Positions 23,523-33,741 of a stretch of 64,000 nt of DNA are shown here, one piece after another. The notes beneath the pieces were generated by a model. It saw only the letters and a program-made list of their open reading frames with translations. It was not told where the DNA came from and made no database searches. The position numbers were made by a program, and so were the translations under genes. Position 1 is the first letter of the stretch. Every line of letters starts with the position of its first letter. The stretch comes from Aeromonas diversa CDC 2478-85 (lineage in GTDB: Bacteria > Pseudomonadota > Gammaproteobacteria > Enterobacterales > Aeromonadaceae): positions 45,972 through 109,971 of the forward strand of contig NZ_CDCE01000025.1 in assembly GCF_000819805.1 (NCBI RefSeq), in the 5' to 3' direction.

Positions 23523-25046
23523 ATGACAATGCGTTTTAATCTGCTCGACGAGCCCTGGCTGCCGGTCAGGATGCCAAGCGGCGAGGTCAGGGAGCTGGGC
23601 CTGCTGGCCCTCTTTGAGCAGGCGCCGCAGATAGTGGCCCTGGCCGAAACGGCGCCACCCTCCTTAATGGCTCAATATCGCCTGCTGCTTGCCATCACCC
23701 ATAGAGCCCTGAGCGCACACACGCCTAGCTGGGGTCAACGGGACTTGCGCCACTGGTTTAGCCATGGGCTGCCCACCGAGACCATCACCGCCTACCTGGA
23801 AAAGTGGCGCGATCGTTTCTGGCTGTTTCACCCCGAGCATCCCTTTATGCAGGTGGCGGCGTTGGCCACGGCGGGCGGGACCTGCGAGAAGTTCAAGCCC
23901 TGGTCACAGATTGATCTGGCCTGCGTCAGCGGCAATGCGCCTGTGGTGTTTAACCACTCGATGGACACAGCGCCAGATGCCATCTCGCCGGCTCACGCCA
24001 TTCGAACCCTGCTCGGTTTTTTACAGTGCACGCCGGGTGGTCTGGTCAAGGTGTTTCGTGATGCCGACAAGGCGGGCCCGCTGGCAAATACGGCGGCCGT
24101 CTTGCCGCTGGGGGATACCCTGGCGCAGACCCTTATCCTGAGCCTGCATCCCGCCTTGCCTGACCATGAAGACTTGCCGAGCTGGGAGCGACCCGCGCTC
24201 ACCGTCACCAATCTGACATCGCCTCCTCTACTTGCCACTGGCCCCAACGATCGCTTCACCCGCCAGACCCGCGCCGTGCTGTTTCAACGAGAGGAGGATG
24301 GCGCTATCCGCTGGCTACGCTTTGCCGCCGGGCAAGGGCTGGAAGAGGACCCTCATGCCCCCGACCCCATGGCCAACTTTCGGGAGGGCAGCAACGGACT
24401 GGTGCGCCTCACCTTTAGTGAAGGGCGAGCCCTCTGGCGCGATCTGCCTGCCCTGCTCCCCGATGGGGGCTCGCGCCCGGCCGCCATCCTGGAAAATGCC
24501 ACCCGTCTAAACGAATCGCTGGGCAAAGCCGACCTTCGTCTGTTGGTCGCCGGCCTTGCCAGCGATCAGGCCAAGCTGCTGCGCTGGCGCGTCGAGCAGC
24601 TGGAGTTGCCGCAGGCTCTGCTGGAGCAACCCGAGGTGACCCGAGCGACCCGCCTGATGCTGGAGATGGCCGAGACCCTGTTTGCCTCGCTCAAAGGGGC
24701 CGCCGTCCAACTGATTGCCGATACCCTGCCAGACAGCCAGCAGAAAGATACCCGCAGCCGTGCCCGCGCTCTGTTTGAGGCAGGCCCGGTGGCCCCGCTC
24801 TTCTTTGCCCGCGCCGAGCGCGCTCTGATGACCACCCTGGCGCAGCTTGAACAAGACCCCGATGCTGTAGAGCGGCAGTGGCAGCAGGTATTGAAAGAGG
24901 CCGCCCTGGCGGCGTGGGAGATCCTGCTGGCCAGCCAGGGAGGCAGTGTCCGCCTCTGGCGTGCCAATGCCAAGGCGCAGCCCCGCTTGTGGTCAGCCAT
25001 CCGGGAGCAACTGACAGCCCTTAACGAAACAGGAGAGCTTCAATGA
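23523..25046 (+). CDS. cse1: Cse1 (CasA, Cas8e), large subunit of type I-E Cascade
   Basis: Large Cascade subunit that recognises the PAM and helps recruit Cas3. The 507-residue protein starts MTMRFNLLDEPWLPVRMPSGEVRELGLLALF, which is the family's typical opening. It continues with WRDRFWLFHPEHPFMQV and the helical C-terminal bundle. The ATG at 23523 follows AAGGAG by 5 bases; a second ATG 6 bases on is possible. Length is close to the 502 residues of E. coli. Its final codons overlap cse2 (ATGA), showing coupled translation. Confidence 0.93.
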   Translation: MTMRFNLLDEPWLPVRMPSGEVRELGLLALFEQAPQIVALAETAPPSLMAQYRLLLAITHRALSAHTPSWGQRDLRHWFSHGLPTETITAYLEKWRDRFWLFHPEHPFMQVAALATAGGTCEKFKPWSQIDLACVSGNAPVVFNHSMDTAPDAISPAHAIRTLLGFLQCTPGGLVKVFRDADKAGPLANTAAVLPLGDTLAQTLILSLHPALPDHEDLPSWERPALTVTNLTSPPLLATGPNDRFTRQTRAVLFQREEDGAIRWLRFAAGQGLEEDPHAPDPMANFREGSNGLVRLTFSEGRALWRDLPALLPDGGSRPAAILENATRLNESLGKADLRLLVAGLASDQAKLLRWRVEQLELPQALLEQPEVTRATRLMLEMAETLFASLKGAAVQLIADTLPDSQQKDTRSRARALFEAGPVAPLFFARAERALMTTLAQLEQDPDAVERQWQQVLKEAALAAWEILLASQGGSVRLWRANAKAQPRLWSAIREQLTALNETGELQ

Positions 25047-25558
25047 GTGATCAGCTTTTTGTCGACCATCTGCAGCGATTGTTACAAAGCAACCGCGGGG
25101 CCTTGGCCGAGCTGCGCCGCAGTCTCACCTTTGCCCCCGGCACGGCGCCCCGCGTCTTTCCCTACGTTGAGCCCTTTATCGCAGCCGATGAGCATCCCGA
25201 CTCGGCTCGTCGCCAGTCCCACTACCTGGTGGCCGGGCTTTTTGCGCTTCATCCAAAGCACAGTGAGATGACCCTGGCCAAGGCGATGGGCGTTCTCTAT
25301 CGCAAGCAGGAGCAGAGCCCATCCATCGAGGGGCGCTTTATCGCCCTACTTGAGAGCGATGGCGAGACCCTGGCCGAGCCACTGCGCCACTGCGTGACGC
25401 TGCTGAGATCCCACGAGCTGGCCATCGATTATCAGCGTCTGCTTTGGGATCTCACCGACTGGCTTAACCCCACTCGTCCCGAGGCGCTCGATAAGTTGCG
25501 TCGCCGTTGGGCCAGTGACTTTTACCGCATCGCGGCCACTGCCGATTCAAACGATTAA
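25043..25558 (+). CDS. cse2: Cse2 (CasB), small subunit of type I-E Cascade
   Basis: All-helical small subunit present twice in Cascade that stabilises crRNA and the displaced DNA strand. The 171-residue protein includes RGALAELRRSLTFAPGTAPRVFPYVEPF and LLRSHELAIDYQRLLWDLTDW, matching the Cse2 pattern. Its ATG overlaps the cse1 stop as ATGA. It ends 20 bases before cas7, which has its own AAGGAGAG site. Length and position agree with type I-E loci elsewhere. Confidence 0.92.
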   Translation: MSDQLFVDHLQRLLQSNRGALAELRRSLTFAPGTAPRVFPYVEPFIAADEHPDSARRQSHYLVAGLFALHPKHSEMTLAKAMGVLYRKQEQSPSIEGRFIALLESDGETLAEPLRHCVTLLRSHELAIDYQRLLWDLTDWLNPTRPEALDKLRRRWASDFYRIAATADSND

Positions 25559-25578
25559 ATCTTTCAAGGAGAGAAACC

Positions 25579-26715
25579 ATGACCCTGTTTGTTGAACTGC
25601 ATCTGATCCAGAACTTTGCCCCCTCTAACCTCAACCGTGACGATACCGGGGCACCCAAAGACGCCCTCTTCGGTGGCCAGCGCCGCGCGCGTGTCAGTAG
25701 CCAGTGTTTCAAGCGTGCCGTACGCCTCTATAGCCGTGACCAGCAACTGATCCCGGCCGAGTATCGGGCGCTGCGTACCAAGAAGTTGCAGGCTCTGTTG
25801 CTGGAAAGACTGGCCGGGCGCGATCAGGAAGAGGCTGCCGGCAAGATTGAAGTGGCCCTCGCCGCCGCCGGGCTCAAGCTCAAGGACGATGGCAAGACCG
25901 AATATCTGCTGTTTTTGGGTGAGCGCGAGATTGCCGGTTTTGCCGCACTGGTTGAAGCGCACTGGGACGCCCTGATCATTCCGGCAGTGGGTGAGAAAAA
26001 GGGGAAAAAAGAGAGTAAGGCAGCCATCCCGGCCGAGTTGGCCAAGCAGGCCAAGACACTGCTCGATGGTGGCAAGGCGGTGGATGTTGCCCTCTTCGGC
26101 CGTATGCTGGCCGACCTGCCTCAGGTCAATCAGGATGCCGCCTGCCAGGTGGCTCACGCCATCAGCACTCACAGGGTGGAGCGTGACTTTGACTACTTCA
26201 CCGCGGTCGATGACGTCGGTGGCCCTGATGAGACCGGTGCCGGCATGATTGGTCAGGTCGAATTCAACTCCGCCACCTTCTATCGCTACGCGGCGCTCGA
26301 TGTCAGCAAGCTGCTGAACAACCTGCAAGAGGACAAGGAGCTCACCGCCTCTGCCATCGAGGCCCTGATCCAGGCCATGGTGCGCGCCATCCCGACCGGC
26401 AAACAGAACAGCTTCGCCGCTCACAACCTGCCCGAGTTTATCGGGGTGAGTCTGCGTAAAAGCCCCCTCAACCTGGCCAACGCCTTCGAGCGCCCCGTCC
26501 AGCCGCGTCATGACAAGAGCCTGACCGAGCAGTCGGTGGCGGTGCTCGCTGACTACGAGCGTAAGCTCGCCCCCGTCTATGGGGATGCCGGCGATCGTTG
26601 GGCCCATATCGATCTCACCGGCAAGTGGCAGCTCGAAAACAGCCTGGCCCGCGGCTCGGTCAGTGATCTGGCCGCCTGGGTACGCGATGCCGTCGAGACC
26701 CAGTGGGAGGAGTAA
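25579..26715 (+). CDS. cas7: Cas7 (Cse4, CasC), backbone subunit of Cascade
   Basis: RNA-binding RRM-fold protein, six copies of which line the crRNA spacer. The 378-residue protein opens VELHLIQNFAPSNLNRDDTGAPKDALFGGQRRARVSSQCFKRAVR, the highly conserved Cas7e start, and later has HRVERDFDYFTAVDD and AGMIGQVEFNSATFYRYAALD. A lysine-rich insertion near residues 135-150 (EKKGKKESKAA) is a usual variable loop. The gene ends two bases before cas5 begins. Confidence 0.95.
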   Translation: MTLFVELHLIQNFAPSNLNRDDTGAPKDALFGGQRRARVSSQCFKRAVRLYSRDQQLIPAEYRALRTKKLQALLLERLAGRDQEEAAGKIEVALAAAGLKLKDDGKTEYLLFLGEREIAGFAALVEAHWDALIIPAVGEKKGKKESKAAIPAELAKQAKTLLDGGKAVDVALFGRMLADLPQVNQDAACQVAHAISTHRVERDFDYFTAVDDVGGPDETGAGMIGQVEFNSATFYRYAALDVSKLLNNLQEDKELTASAIEALIQAMVRAIPTGKQNSFAAHNLPEFIGVSLRKSPLNLANAFERPVQPRHDKSLTEQSVAVLADYERKLAPVYGDAGDRWAHIDLTGKWQLENSLARGSVSDLAAWVRDAVETQWEE

Positions 26716-26716
26716 G

Positions 26717-27364
26717 ATGCCGACACTGCTACTGCGGCTGCAGGGGCCCCTGCAATCTTGGGGCACCACCAGCCGCTTCGATGAACGCGATACCCAGCTA
26801 GAGCCCTCCAAGTCGGGGGTGCTGGGACTGGTCTGCGCCGCTCTGGGGCGGGATCGGAGCGAGCCGGTCGACGATCTCGCCGCCCTCATCATGGGCGTGC
26901 GAGTAGACAGGGAAGGGGTGGTGCTGCGCGACTATCAAACCGCCACCGGCATCCTGAATGCGGCCGGTAAGGTCGACATGAATCGCACCGTGGTCAGCCC
27001 CCGCTACTACCTGAGCGATGCCGCCTTTCTGGTTGGCCTCGAGGGGGAGGCCGCCCTGTTGGCGCGTATTCACCAGGCGCTGCGCCACCCCCATTGGCCC
27101 CTGAGCCTGGGCCGAAAAGGGTGTCTGCCTTCACCGCCGGTTTACTTACCAGATGGCTTGCATGAGGGCGATCTCCTGACTGCCTTGCGCAACTATCCCG
27201 AGTTGAGCAAGGGGGCAGGGCGTCAGGGTCGTCGTCTGCTGCTCGAGGCCAGTGAAGGGGCGGTGCGACTCGACCAACCCATTGCCCCCTTTGCCGAGCG
27301 CCGTTTCGGGCCGCGTTTTGTTACCACCCAGCCCTTGGATCCGCAGGAGGTGCCATGTTCCTGA
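26717..27364 (+). CDS. cas5: Cas5, type I-E Cascade subunit that holds the crRNA 5' handle
   Basis: A 215-residue protein starting MPTLLLRLQGPLQSWGTTSRFDERDTQLEPSKSGVLGLVCAALG, the standard Cas5e opening. It binds the 5' handle of the crRNA and joins Cse1 to the Cas7 backbone. The ATG at 26717 follows GGAGGAG that lies inside the end of cas7; a longer frame reaching back into cas7 is not needed. Its 3' end overlaps cas6e by 10 bases. Confidence 0.94.
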   Translation: MPTLLLRLQGPLQSWGTTSRFDERDTQLEPSKSGVLGLVCAALGRDRSEPVDDLAALIMGVRVDREGVVLRDYQTATGILNAAGKVDMNRTVVSPRYYLSDAAFLVGLEGEAALLARIHQALRHPHWPLSLGRKGCLPSPPVYLPDGLHEGDLLTALRNYPELSKGAGRQGRRLLLEASEGAVRLDQPIAPFAERRFGPRFVTTQPLDPQEVPCS

Positions 27365-27965
27365 GCAAACTGATCCTCAATCCCAAAAGCCGGGAGGCGC
27401 GCCGGGATCTGGCCAATCCTTATGAATTGCATCGCACTCTGGCCCGGGCCTTTGCTCCCGATGAGCAGACGGCGCCGGAGCGATTCTTGTGGCGCCTCGA
27501 GCCCACGGCCAACTGGCAACAGCCACAGCTGTTGGTGCAGTCGCAAACCGCGGGTAACTGGGGGCCGCTGCGCGATCTTCCTTATTACCTGCAAGGAGAG
27601 GTGCAAGAGAAGCACTTTGCCCCCGAGCAGTGGCTCGAACCTGCAGGCTCCTATCGCTTTCGCCTGCAGGCCAACCCAACCGTGACCCGGGATGGCAAGC
27701 GCCGAGGCCTGTGTTACGAACACGATCAGCTGGCCTGGCTCGCCCGTCAGGGTGAGCGCCATGGTTTTACCCTGCTACAGGCGCTGGTCAGCGGCTCAAC
27801 CATGCAGCAGGGACGTAAGGGAGATAGTCGCCTGAGCGTACTGACGGCCACCTTCGAGGGTTACTTAAGGGTGAACGACACCCACGCCCTGTTGGCGGCG
27901 CTGCAAGGTGGGATTGGCCCGGCCAAGTCTCTGGGTTGTGGTCTGCTCTCGTTGGGACGGGCCTG

Positions 27966-27966
<1 letters not shown>
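27355..27966 (+). CDS. cas6e: Cas6e (Cse3, CasE), crRNA-processing endoribonuclease
   Basis: Cuts the pre-crRNA at the base of the repeat hairpin and stays bound to the 3' hairpin. The 203-residue protein begins MFLSKLILNPKSREARRDLANPYELHRTL. His26, in YELH, is the conserved catalytic histidine of the family. The glycine-rich loop near the end (GIGPAKSLGCGLLSL) is the typical C-terminal RAMP motif. The stop TGA shares its A with the start of cas1. Confidence 0.95.
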
Positions 27967-29173
<1,207 letters not shown>

Positions 29174-29257
29174 CTTAGCGTTCATTAACAATCTGGATTA
29201 GTCGGTGGCTTTTTTATGGTTGGAAAAAGCCATCAAAATCAATAGCATCTGTTAAGT
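29174..29257 (+). promoter_or_regulatory. CRISPR leader
   Basis: An 84-base A+T-rich stretch between cas2 and the first repeat, on the side expected for promoter and spacer acquisition. It contains a perfect 9-bp inverted repeat, TGGCTTTTT (29206-29214) and AAAAAGCCA (29224-29232). It also contains AAAATCAATAGC at 29235-29246, a copy of the sequence at the cas2 stop (29163-29174). I did not find a convincing IHF consensus, though the ATCAA-rich segment near 29232-29244 is where one would be sought. Confidence 0.75.
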
Positions 29258-32036
29258 CTGTTCCCCGCGCCCGCGGGGATGAACCGGCAGGGGTCTCAGT
29301 TGATGCTGCGCTAAAAGCCTGTTCCCCGCGCCCGCGGGGATGAACCGCTGGCGGAGCGCGTTGGCCTGCTCCTCCGCGCCTGTTCCCCGCGCCCGCGGGG
29401 ATGAACCGCGCCCCCCGCAAGGGCCGTTTACGGCCCGATTCTGTTCCCCGCGCCCGCGGGGATGAACCGTGGACATCACATCGGACTGAGCGGTAGCCAG
29501 GGCTGTTCCCCGCGCCCGCGGGGATGAACCGCACAGGAGGGGGGGTATCGCTCAGCTGTATCGCTGTTCCCCGCGCCCGCGGGGATGAACCGCCAACATC
29601 TGGACATGCTGGAGGAGAAGCTGGCTGTTCCCCGCGCCCGCGGGGATGAACCGGCTACGTGCGCTTAGTGGAGGATATGCCCGAGCTGTTCCCCGCGCCC
29701 GCGGGGATGAACCGACAGCCGGGAGCAGCAGGTCGCACGCCAACGCCTGTTCCCCGCGCCCGCGGGGATGAACCGTCCACGCTCAATGACCTGCTCGCGG
29801 ATGACGACCTGTTCCCCGCGCCCGCGGGGATGAACCGGAGATAGCCAGGAACCTGCGAGCTCAGTGCTACTGTTCCCCGCGCCCGCGGGGATGAACCGGC
29901 AACAGCTAAACGCCTCCGAGGCCAGAGTAACTGTTCCCCGCGCCCGCGGGGATGAACCGTATCGCGCCGAATATCTGAGTTTGTCGGCCTCCTGTTCCCC
30001 GCGCCCGCGGGGATGAACCGCCCCCCTTCCCCTTTCTTTCCCTTGCCGATGCCTGTTCCCCGCGCCCGCGGGGATGAACCGGCGCTGTTCTCTTGATGGA
30101 CGAGTCCCACAATCTGTTCCCCGCGCCCGCGGGGATGAACCGCTGATGATGCTGCTAAGGGTGGGCTGGTTTCTCTGTTCCCCGCGCCCGCGGGGATGAA
30201 CCGCACCCTCGGGCGAATGTATTCGCCACAATGGGCCTGTTCCCCGCGCCCGCGGGGATGAACCGACGTTGCCGCCGCGCTGGTAAGAGTAGCCCTTCTG
30301 TTCCCCGCGCCCGCGGGGATGAACCGGCCACAGGTCTATTTAAATTTCATCATCGGCACTGTTCCCCGCGCCCGCGGGGATGAACCGGGCTTCGAGTACG
30401 CTCGCATTCAGGAGAAGAACTGTTCCCCGCGCCCGCGGGGATGAACCGCGCGATCCCGCCACCGGTGGCGATGGCACCACCTGTTCCCCGCGCCCGCGGG
30501 GATGAACCGGTGATGGCGGTGACCGCCTTGGTATATGCACCCTGTTCCCCGCGCCCGCGGGGATGAACCGTCCGTCATACTACCCCCTTGAGTTGTGCAT
30601 CTCTGTTCCCCGCGCCCGCGGGGATGAACCGGGTTTTGAGAATGTTGCTCGTGAGAGTGGTCACTGTTCCCCGCGCCCGCGGGGATGAACCGATGGTGCG
30701 CCCACGGGAATCGGTGGCGCTATGCTGTTCCCCGCGCCCGCGGGGATGAACCGAGTATTTGTCGCTACGAGAGCTGGAATATGTACTGTTCCCCGCGCCC
30801 GCGGGGATGAACCGCGGCAGGTATTGGCGCTGTACTCGGCTCTGGCCTGTTCCCCGCGCCCGCGGGGATGAACCGGCCGACGTGCAGGACCTGCTGATGG
30901 AATACTGCTGTTCCCCGCGCCCGCGGGGATGAACCGCCTCCTTATGCAGCGGTATAAACGTCATGGGGCTGTTCCCCGCGCCCGCGGGGATGAACCGGCG
31001 CAGATCAACGGCGCTGGCGGCGGCTTCGGCTGTTCCCCGCGCCCGCGGGGATGAACCGGCAACGTTACGAATGCTTACGATATCCGGGCGCTGTTCCCCG
31101 CGCCCGCGGGGATGAACCGCACTAGTAATATTTCCCTCAAACCAGCAGTCCCTGTTCCCCGCGCCCGCGGGGATGAACCGCCGCCAGCGTTTGGCTACGA
31201 TGAGACGAGCAGCTGTTCCCCGCGCCCGCGGGGATGAACCGCCACGACCTTCGGTTCGGCGAGGTTTTCCTTGCTGTTCCCCGCGCCCGCGGGGATGAAC
31301 CGGCACTTCAACGGGCCGGTGGCAATGGACCTCAACTGTTCCCCGCGCCCGCGGGGATGAACCGAAAATGGGGGCCACTGCCCCCACCGGTTACGACTGT
31401 TCCCCGCGCCCGCGGGGATGAACCGCGCAGTAATAAAGGGCTTCACCTCTAGCAGGGCTGTTCCCCGCGCCCGCGGGGATGAACCGCGGCGCCACACGCC
31501 ATAGGGGACGGGGGCTTTCTGTTCCCCGCGCCCGCGGGGATGAACCGATTACGATTCTCGCGTTTGCGTCTGAGTCGGCCTGTTCCCCGCGCCCGCGGGG
31601 ATGAACCGTCCGTGATGCCGATAAATAGGGTTATCGGCAACTGTTCCCCGCGCCCGCGGGGATGAACCGACCGCCAATTCTTTGAGGCTATGGCTCACTT
31701 CCTGTTCCCCGCGCCCGCGGGGATGAACCGCTGACCCGCCTGGCGGATACCTTCAGCGGGATCTGTTCCCCGCGTCCGCGGGGATGAACCGGAGCCGGCG
31801 TAATGACCCCCGCCGAACTCCTACTGTTCCCCGCGCCCGCGGGGATGAACCGAAAATTCAATTGCTTGCAGCTTCATCGATATACTGTTCCCCGCGCCCG
31901 CGGGGATGAACCGGCTGTCGATGTGCCGAAAAACTTCACGATCACCTGTTCCCCGCGTCCGCGGGGATGAACCGTTCTTGGCATCGAGCTCGAACTCGCA
32001 CTCGGCCCTGTTCCCCTCGTCTGCGGGGGAGAGTGC
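29258..32036 (+). CRISPR. Type I-E CRISPR array, 46 repeats (last degenerate), 45 spacers
   Basis: The repeat is 29 bases: it starts CTGTTCCCCGCG, has a CGCGGGG arm that pairs with CCCCGCG, and ends GATGAACCG. This is the type I-E pattern with the crRNA handle at the 3' side. Repeats start at 29258 and recur every 61 bases, or 62 where a spacer has 33 bases (those starting at 29470, 29776, 30204, 31303 and 31975). No two spacers are identical. Repeats at 31763 and 31946 share one C-to-T change in the loop (CGTCCGCG). The final copy at 32008-32036 is decayed (CCCCTCGTCTGCGGGGGAGAG). Decay at the far end and clean copies near cas2 fit growth from the leader. Confidence 0.98.
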
Positions 32037-32087
32037 TCGATTGGACAAGCGCCATCACTTTTCCTCCCCCCCCTCTCACCCCTTCCT

Positions 32088-32122
32088 TTATCAATCTGAT
32101 AATCCCCACCCGATTATTATCA
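32088..32122. promoter_or_regulatory. TGATAA/TTATCA repeats, candidate activator sites for ygeW
   Basis: Three copies of the six-base element TTATCA or its complement occur at 32088, 32097 and 32117. The first two form a perfect palindrome around ATC. They lie roughly 170-205 bases ahead of the -24 element, a usual distance for enhancer sites of sigma54 activators. The TGATA core is shared with the elements upstream of ygfK and xdhA. That they bind YgeV is inference. Confidence 0.4.
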
Positions 32123-32292
32123 TTTTTGCCGTCTGGCTCCTTCGTGGGCTCCCTTTGGGCGCTGCGGCGGGGCGGTTTTTTTTCTGCCGTGCTCGTCGTC
32201 TCGGCCGGGGGCTTGCCGGCTTGTGGCCTCTTTTGTGAATGGGGTCACGCTAATGAGGGCGTTGCGGCCGCCGCGTTATTGCGTCGGGTGCT

Positions 32293-32308
32293 TGGCACGC
32301 TAATTGAT
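32293..32308 (+). promoter_or_regulatory. Candidate sigma54 promoter of the ygeW operon
   Basis: TGGCACGCTAATTGAT matches the -24/-12 consensus TGGCACG-N4-TTGCW at all but one position (GA in place of GC at -12), with the correct ten bases between the two dinucleotides. Transcription would start near 32318, leaving a leader of about 100 bases. The presence of the sigma54 activator gene ygeV in the same island supports it. Confidence 0.5.
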
Positions 32309-32416
32309 TGCTCTGTGTTGACCGCGCTTTCGAGTGTTCACCCCGGTTCATTGTGATGGTGGCATTCGTTATTAACCCAGAGCGCCATCCATATTCTCAG
32401 TCAATGAGCGGGGCGA

Positions 32417-33607
32417 ATGATGAAAGACGTGAACCAGTTAATTAAAGAGATCAAAAACCTCAAATCCGGCCTGCATGAAAAAGACTTTCTGCTGACCTGG
32501 GAGCAGACGCCCCAGGAGTTGGAGCTGGTATTAAAAATTGCCGAGGCGCTCAAGACACTGCGCGGCGAAAATATCGCGACCAGGCTCTTTAATAGCGGCC
32601 TTGGCATCTCGGTCTTTCGCGACAACTCCACCCGCACCCGCTTCTCCTACGCCTCGGCCCTGAACCTGCTCGGCCTGGCCCAGCAGGATCTCGACGAGGG
32701 CAAGTCCCAGATCGCCCACGGCGAGACGGTGCGCGAGACCGCCAACATGATCTCGTTTTGCGCCGATGCCATCGGCATTCGTGACGACATGTATCTCGGG
32801 GCCGGCAACGCCTATATGCGCGAAGTGGGTGCGGCGCTCGACGAAGGGTTCGAGAAGGGGGTGCTGCCCCAGCGCCCGGCCCTGGTGAACCTGCAGTGCG
32901 ACATCGACCACCCGACCCAGTCCATGGCCGATCTGGCCTGGTTGCAGGAGCACTTCGGCAGCCTGGAAAACCTCAAGGGCAAGAAGATTGCCATGACCTG
33001 GGCCTATTCCCCCAGCTACGGCAAGCCGCTCTCGGTGCCGCAAGGCATCATAGGTCTGATGACCCGTTTCGGCATGGACGTGACCCTGGCCCATCCCGAG
33101 GGGTATGACCTGATCCCGGATGTGATCGAGGTGGCCAAGGAAAACGCCAAGGCCTCCGGCGGGAGCTTCCGTCAGGTCACCTCCATGGAGGAGGCGTTCA
33201 AGGATGCCGACATCGTCTATCCCAAGTCCTGGGCGCCCTACAAGGTGATGGAGCAGCGCACCGAGCTGCTGCGCGCCAACGATCACGCCGGCCTGAAAGA
33301 TCTGGAGAAACACTGCCTCGAGCAGAATGCCAAGCACAAGGATTGGCACTGCACCGAGGAGATGATGAAGCACACCAAGGGGGGCGAGGCGCTCTATATG
33401 CACTGCCTGCCGGCGGATATTTCCGGCGTCTCCTGCAAGGAGGGGGAAGTGACCGAAGGGGTATTCGAGAAATACCGCATCGCCACATACAAAGAGGCGA
33501 GCTGGAAGCCCTATATCATCGCGGCCATGATCGTCGCCCGTAAATTTTTCGCACCGGGTGAAACCCTTGAGGCGCTGCTCAAAGAGGCCCAGAAACGGGT
33601 CAAATAA
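32417..33607 (+). CDS. ygeW: Knotted carbamoyltransferase YgeW
   Basis: Member of the aspartate/ornithine transcarbamylase superfamily with a knotted fold, 396 residues. The carbamoyl-phosphate site is visible as NSTRTRFS (about residues 72-79), HPTQSMADL and HCLPADI. In the purine cluster the enzyme is expected to work in the phosphorolytic direction, turning an N-carbamoyl (ureido) intermediate and phosphate into carbamoyl phosphate, which YqeA then uses to make ATP. It is the first gene of an operon with ygeX, ygeY, hyuA and yqeA. The start may be either ATG of ATGATG. Exact substrate is not shown by sequence. Confidence 0.9.
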   Translation: MMKDVNQLIKEIKNLKSGLHEKDFLLTWEQTPQELELVLKIAEALKTLRGENIATRLFNSGLGISVFRDNSTRTRFSYASALNLLGLAQQDLDEGKSQIAHGETVRETANMISFCADAIGIRDDMYLGAGNAYMREVGAALDEGFEKGVLPQRPALVNLQCDIDHPTQSMADLAWLQEHFGSLENLKGKKIAMTWAYSPSYGKPLSVPQGIIGLMTRFGMDVTLAHPEGYDLIPDVIEVAKENAKASGGSFRQVTSMEEAFKDADIVYPKSWAPYKVMEQRTELLRANDHAGLKDLEKHCLEQNAKHKDWHCTEEMMKHTKGGEALYMHCLPADISGVSCKEGEVTEGVFEKYRIATYKEASWKPYIIAAMIVARKFFAPGETLEALLKEAQKRVK

Positions 33608-33620
33608 ATAACGAAAGCAG

Positions 33621-33646
33621 GGGGCGGGAAATAACTCTCCCGCCCC
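33621..33646 (+). other. GC-rich hairpin between ygeW and ygeX
   Basis: A perfect 9-bp stem GGGGCGGGA / TCCCGCCCC with an 8-base loop lies 14 bases after the ygeW stop. No T tract follows, so it more likely protects or marks a processing point in the mRNA than ends transcription. Comparable hairpins occur in other gaps of this island (34979-34999 and 51393-51504). Confidence 0.6.
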
Positions 33647-33741
33647 GGATTAATCATGGTGAGTCGTCTCCCCAGGGGGCCCGAATATCGCGGGTCACCC
33701 GGCGAGGCCAGGCTCACTCAGGCTTGTCTTGCGAGGTACGC

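Larger units (their letters stand above)
32037..32416 (+). other. CRISPR trailer and upstream region of the ygeW operon
   Basis: These 380 bases hold no convincing gene. The first part is pyrimidine rich. At 32088-32102 there is a perfect inverted repeat TTATCA-ATC-TGATAA, and a further TTATCA at 32117-32122 pairs with the TGATAA to form a hairpin followed by TTTTT, which might also end transcription from the array. A sigma54-like element lies at 32293-32308, about 110 bases before ygeW. The middle contains GC-rich sequence with a run of eight T near 32178-32185, whose role is unclear. Confidence 0.6.

Noticed and set aside
26579..26716. Extended cas5 start inside cas7
   Set aside because: The ATG at 26717 gives the conserved Cas5 N-terminus with a good ribosome site; the extension is the cas7 sequence in another frame.
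29214..32048. Several open frames inside the CRISPR array translating to HPRGRGEQ- and [12 protein letters not shown] repeats
   Set aside because: They are translations of the 29-base repeat unit with spacers between, not proteins.
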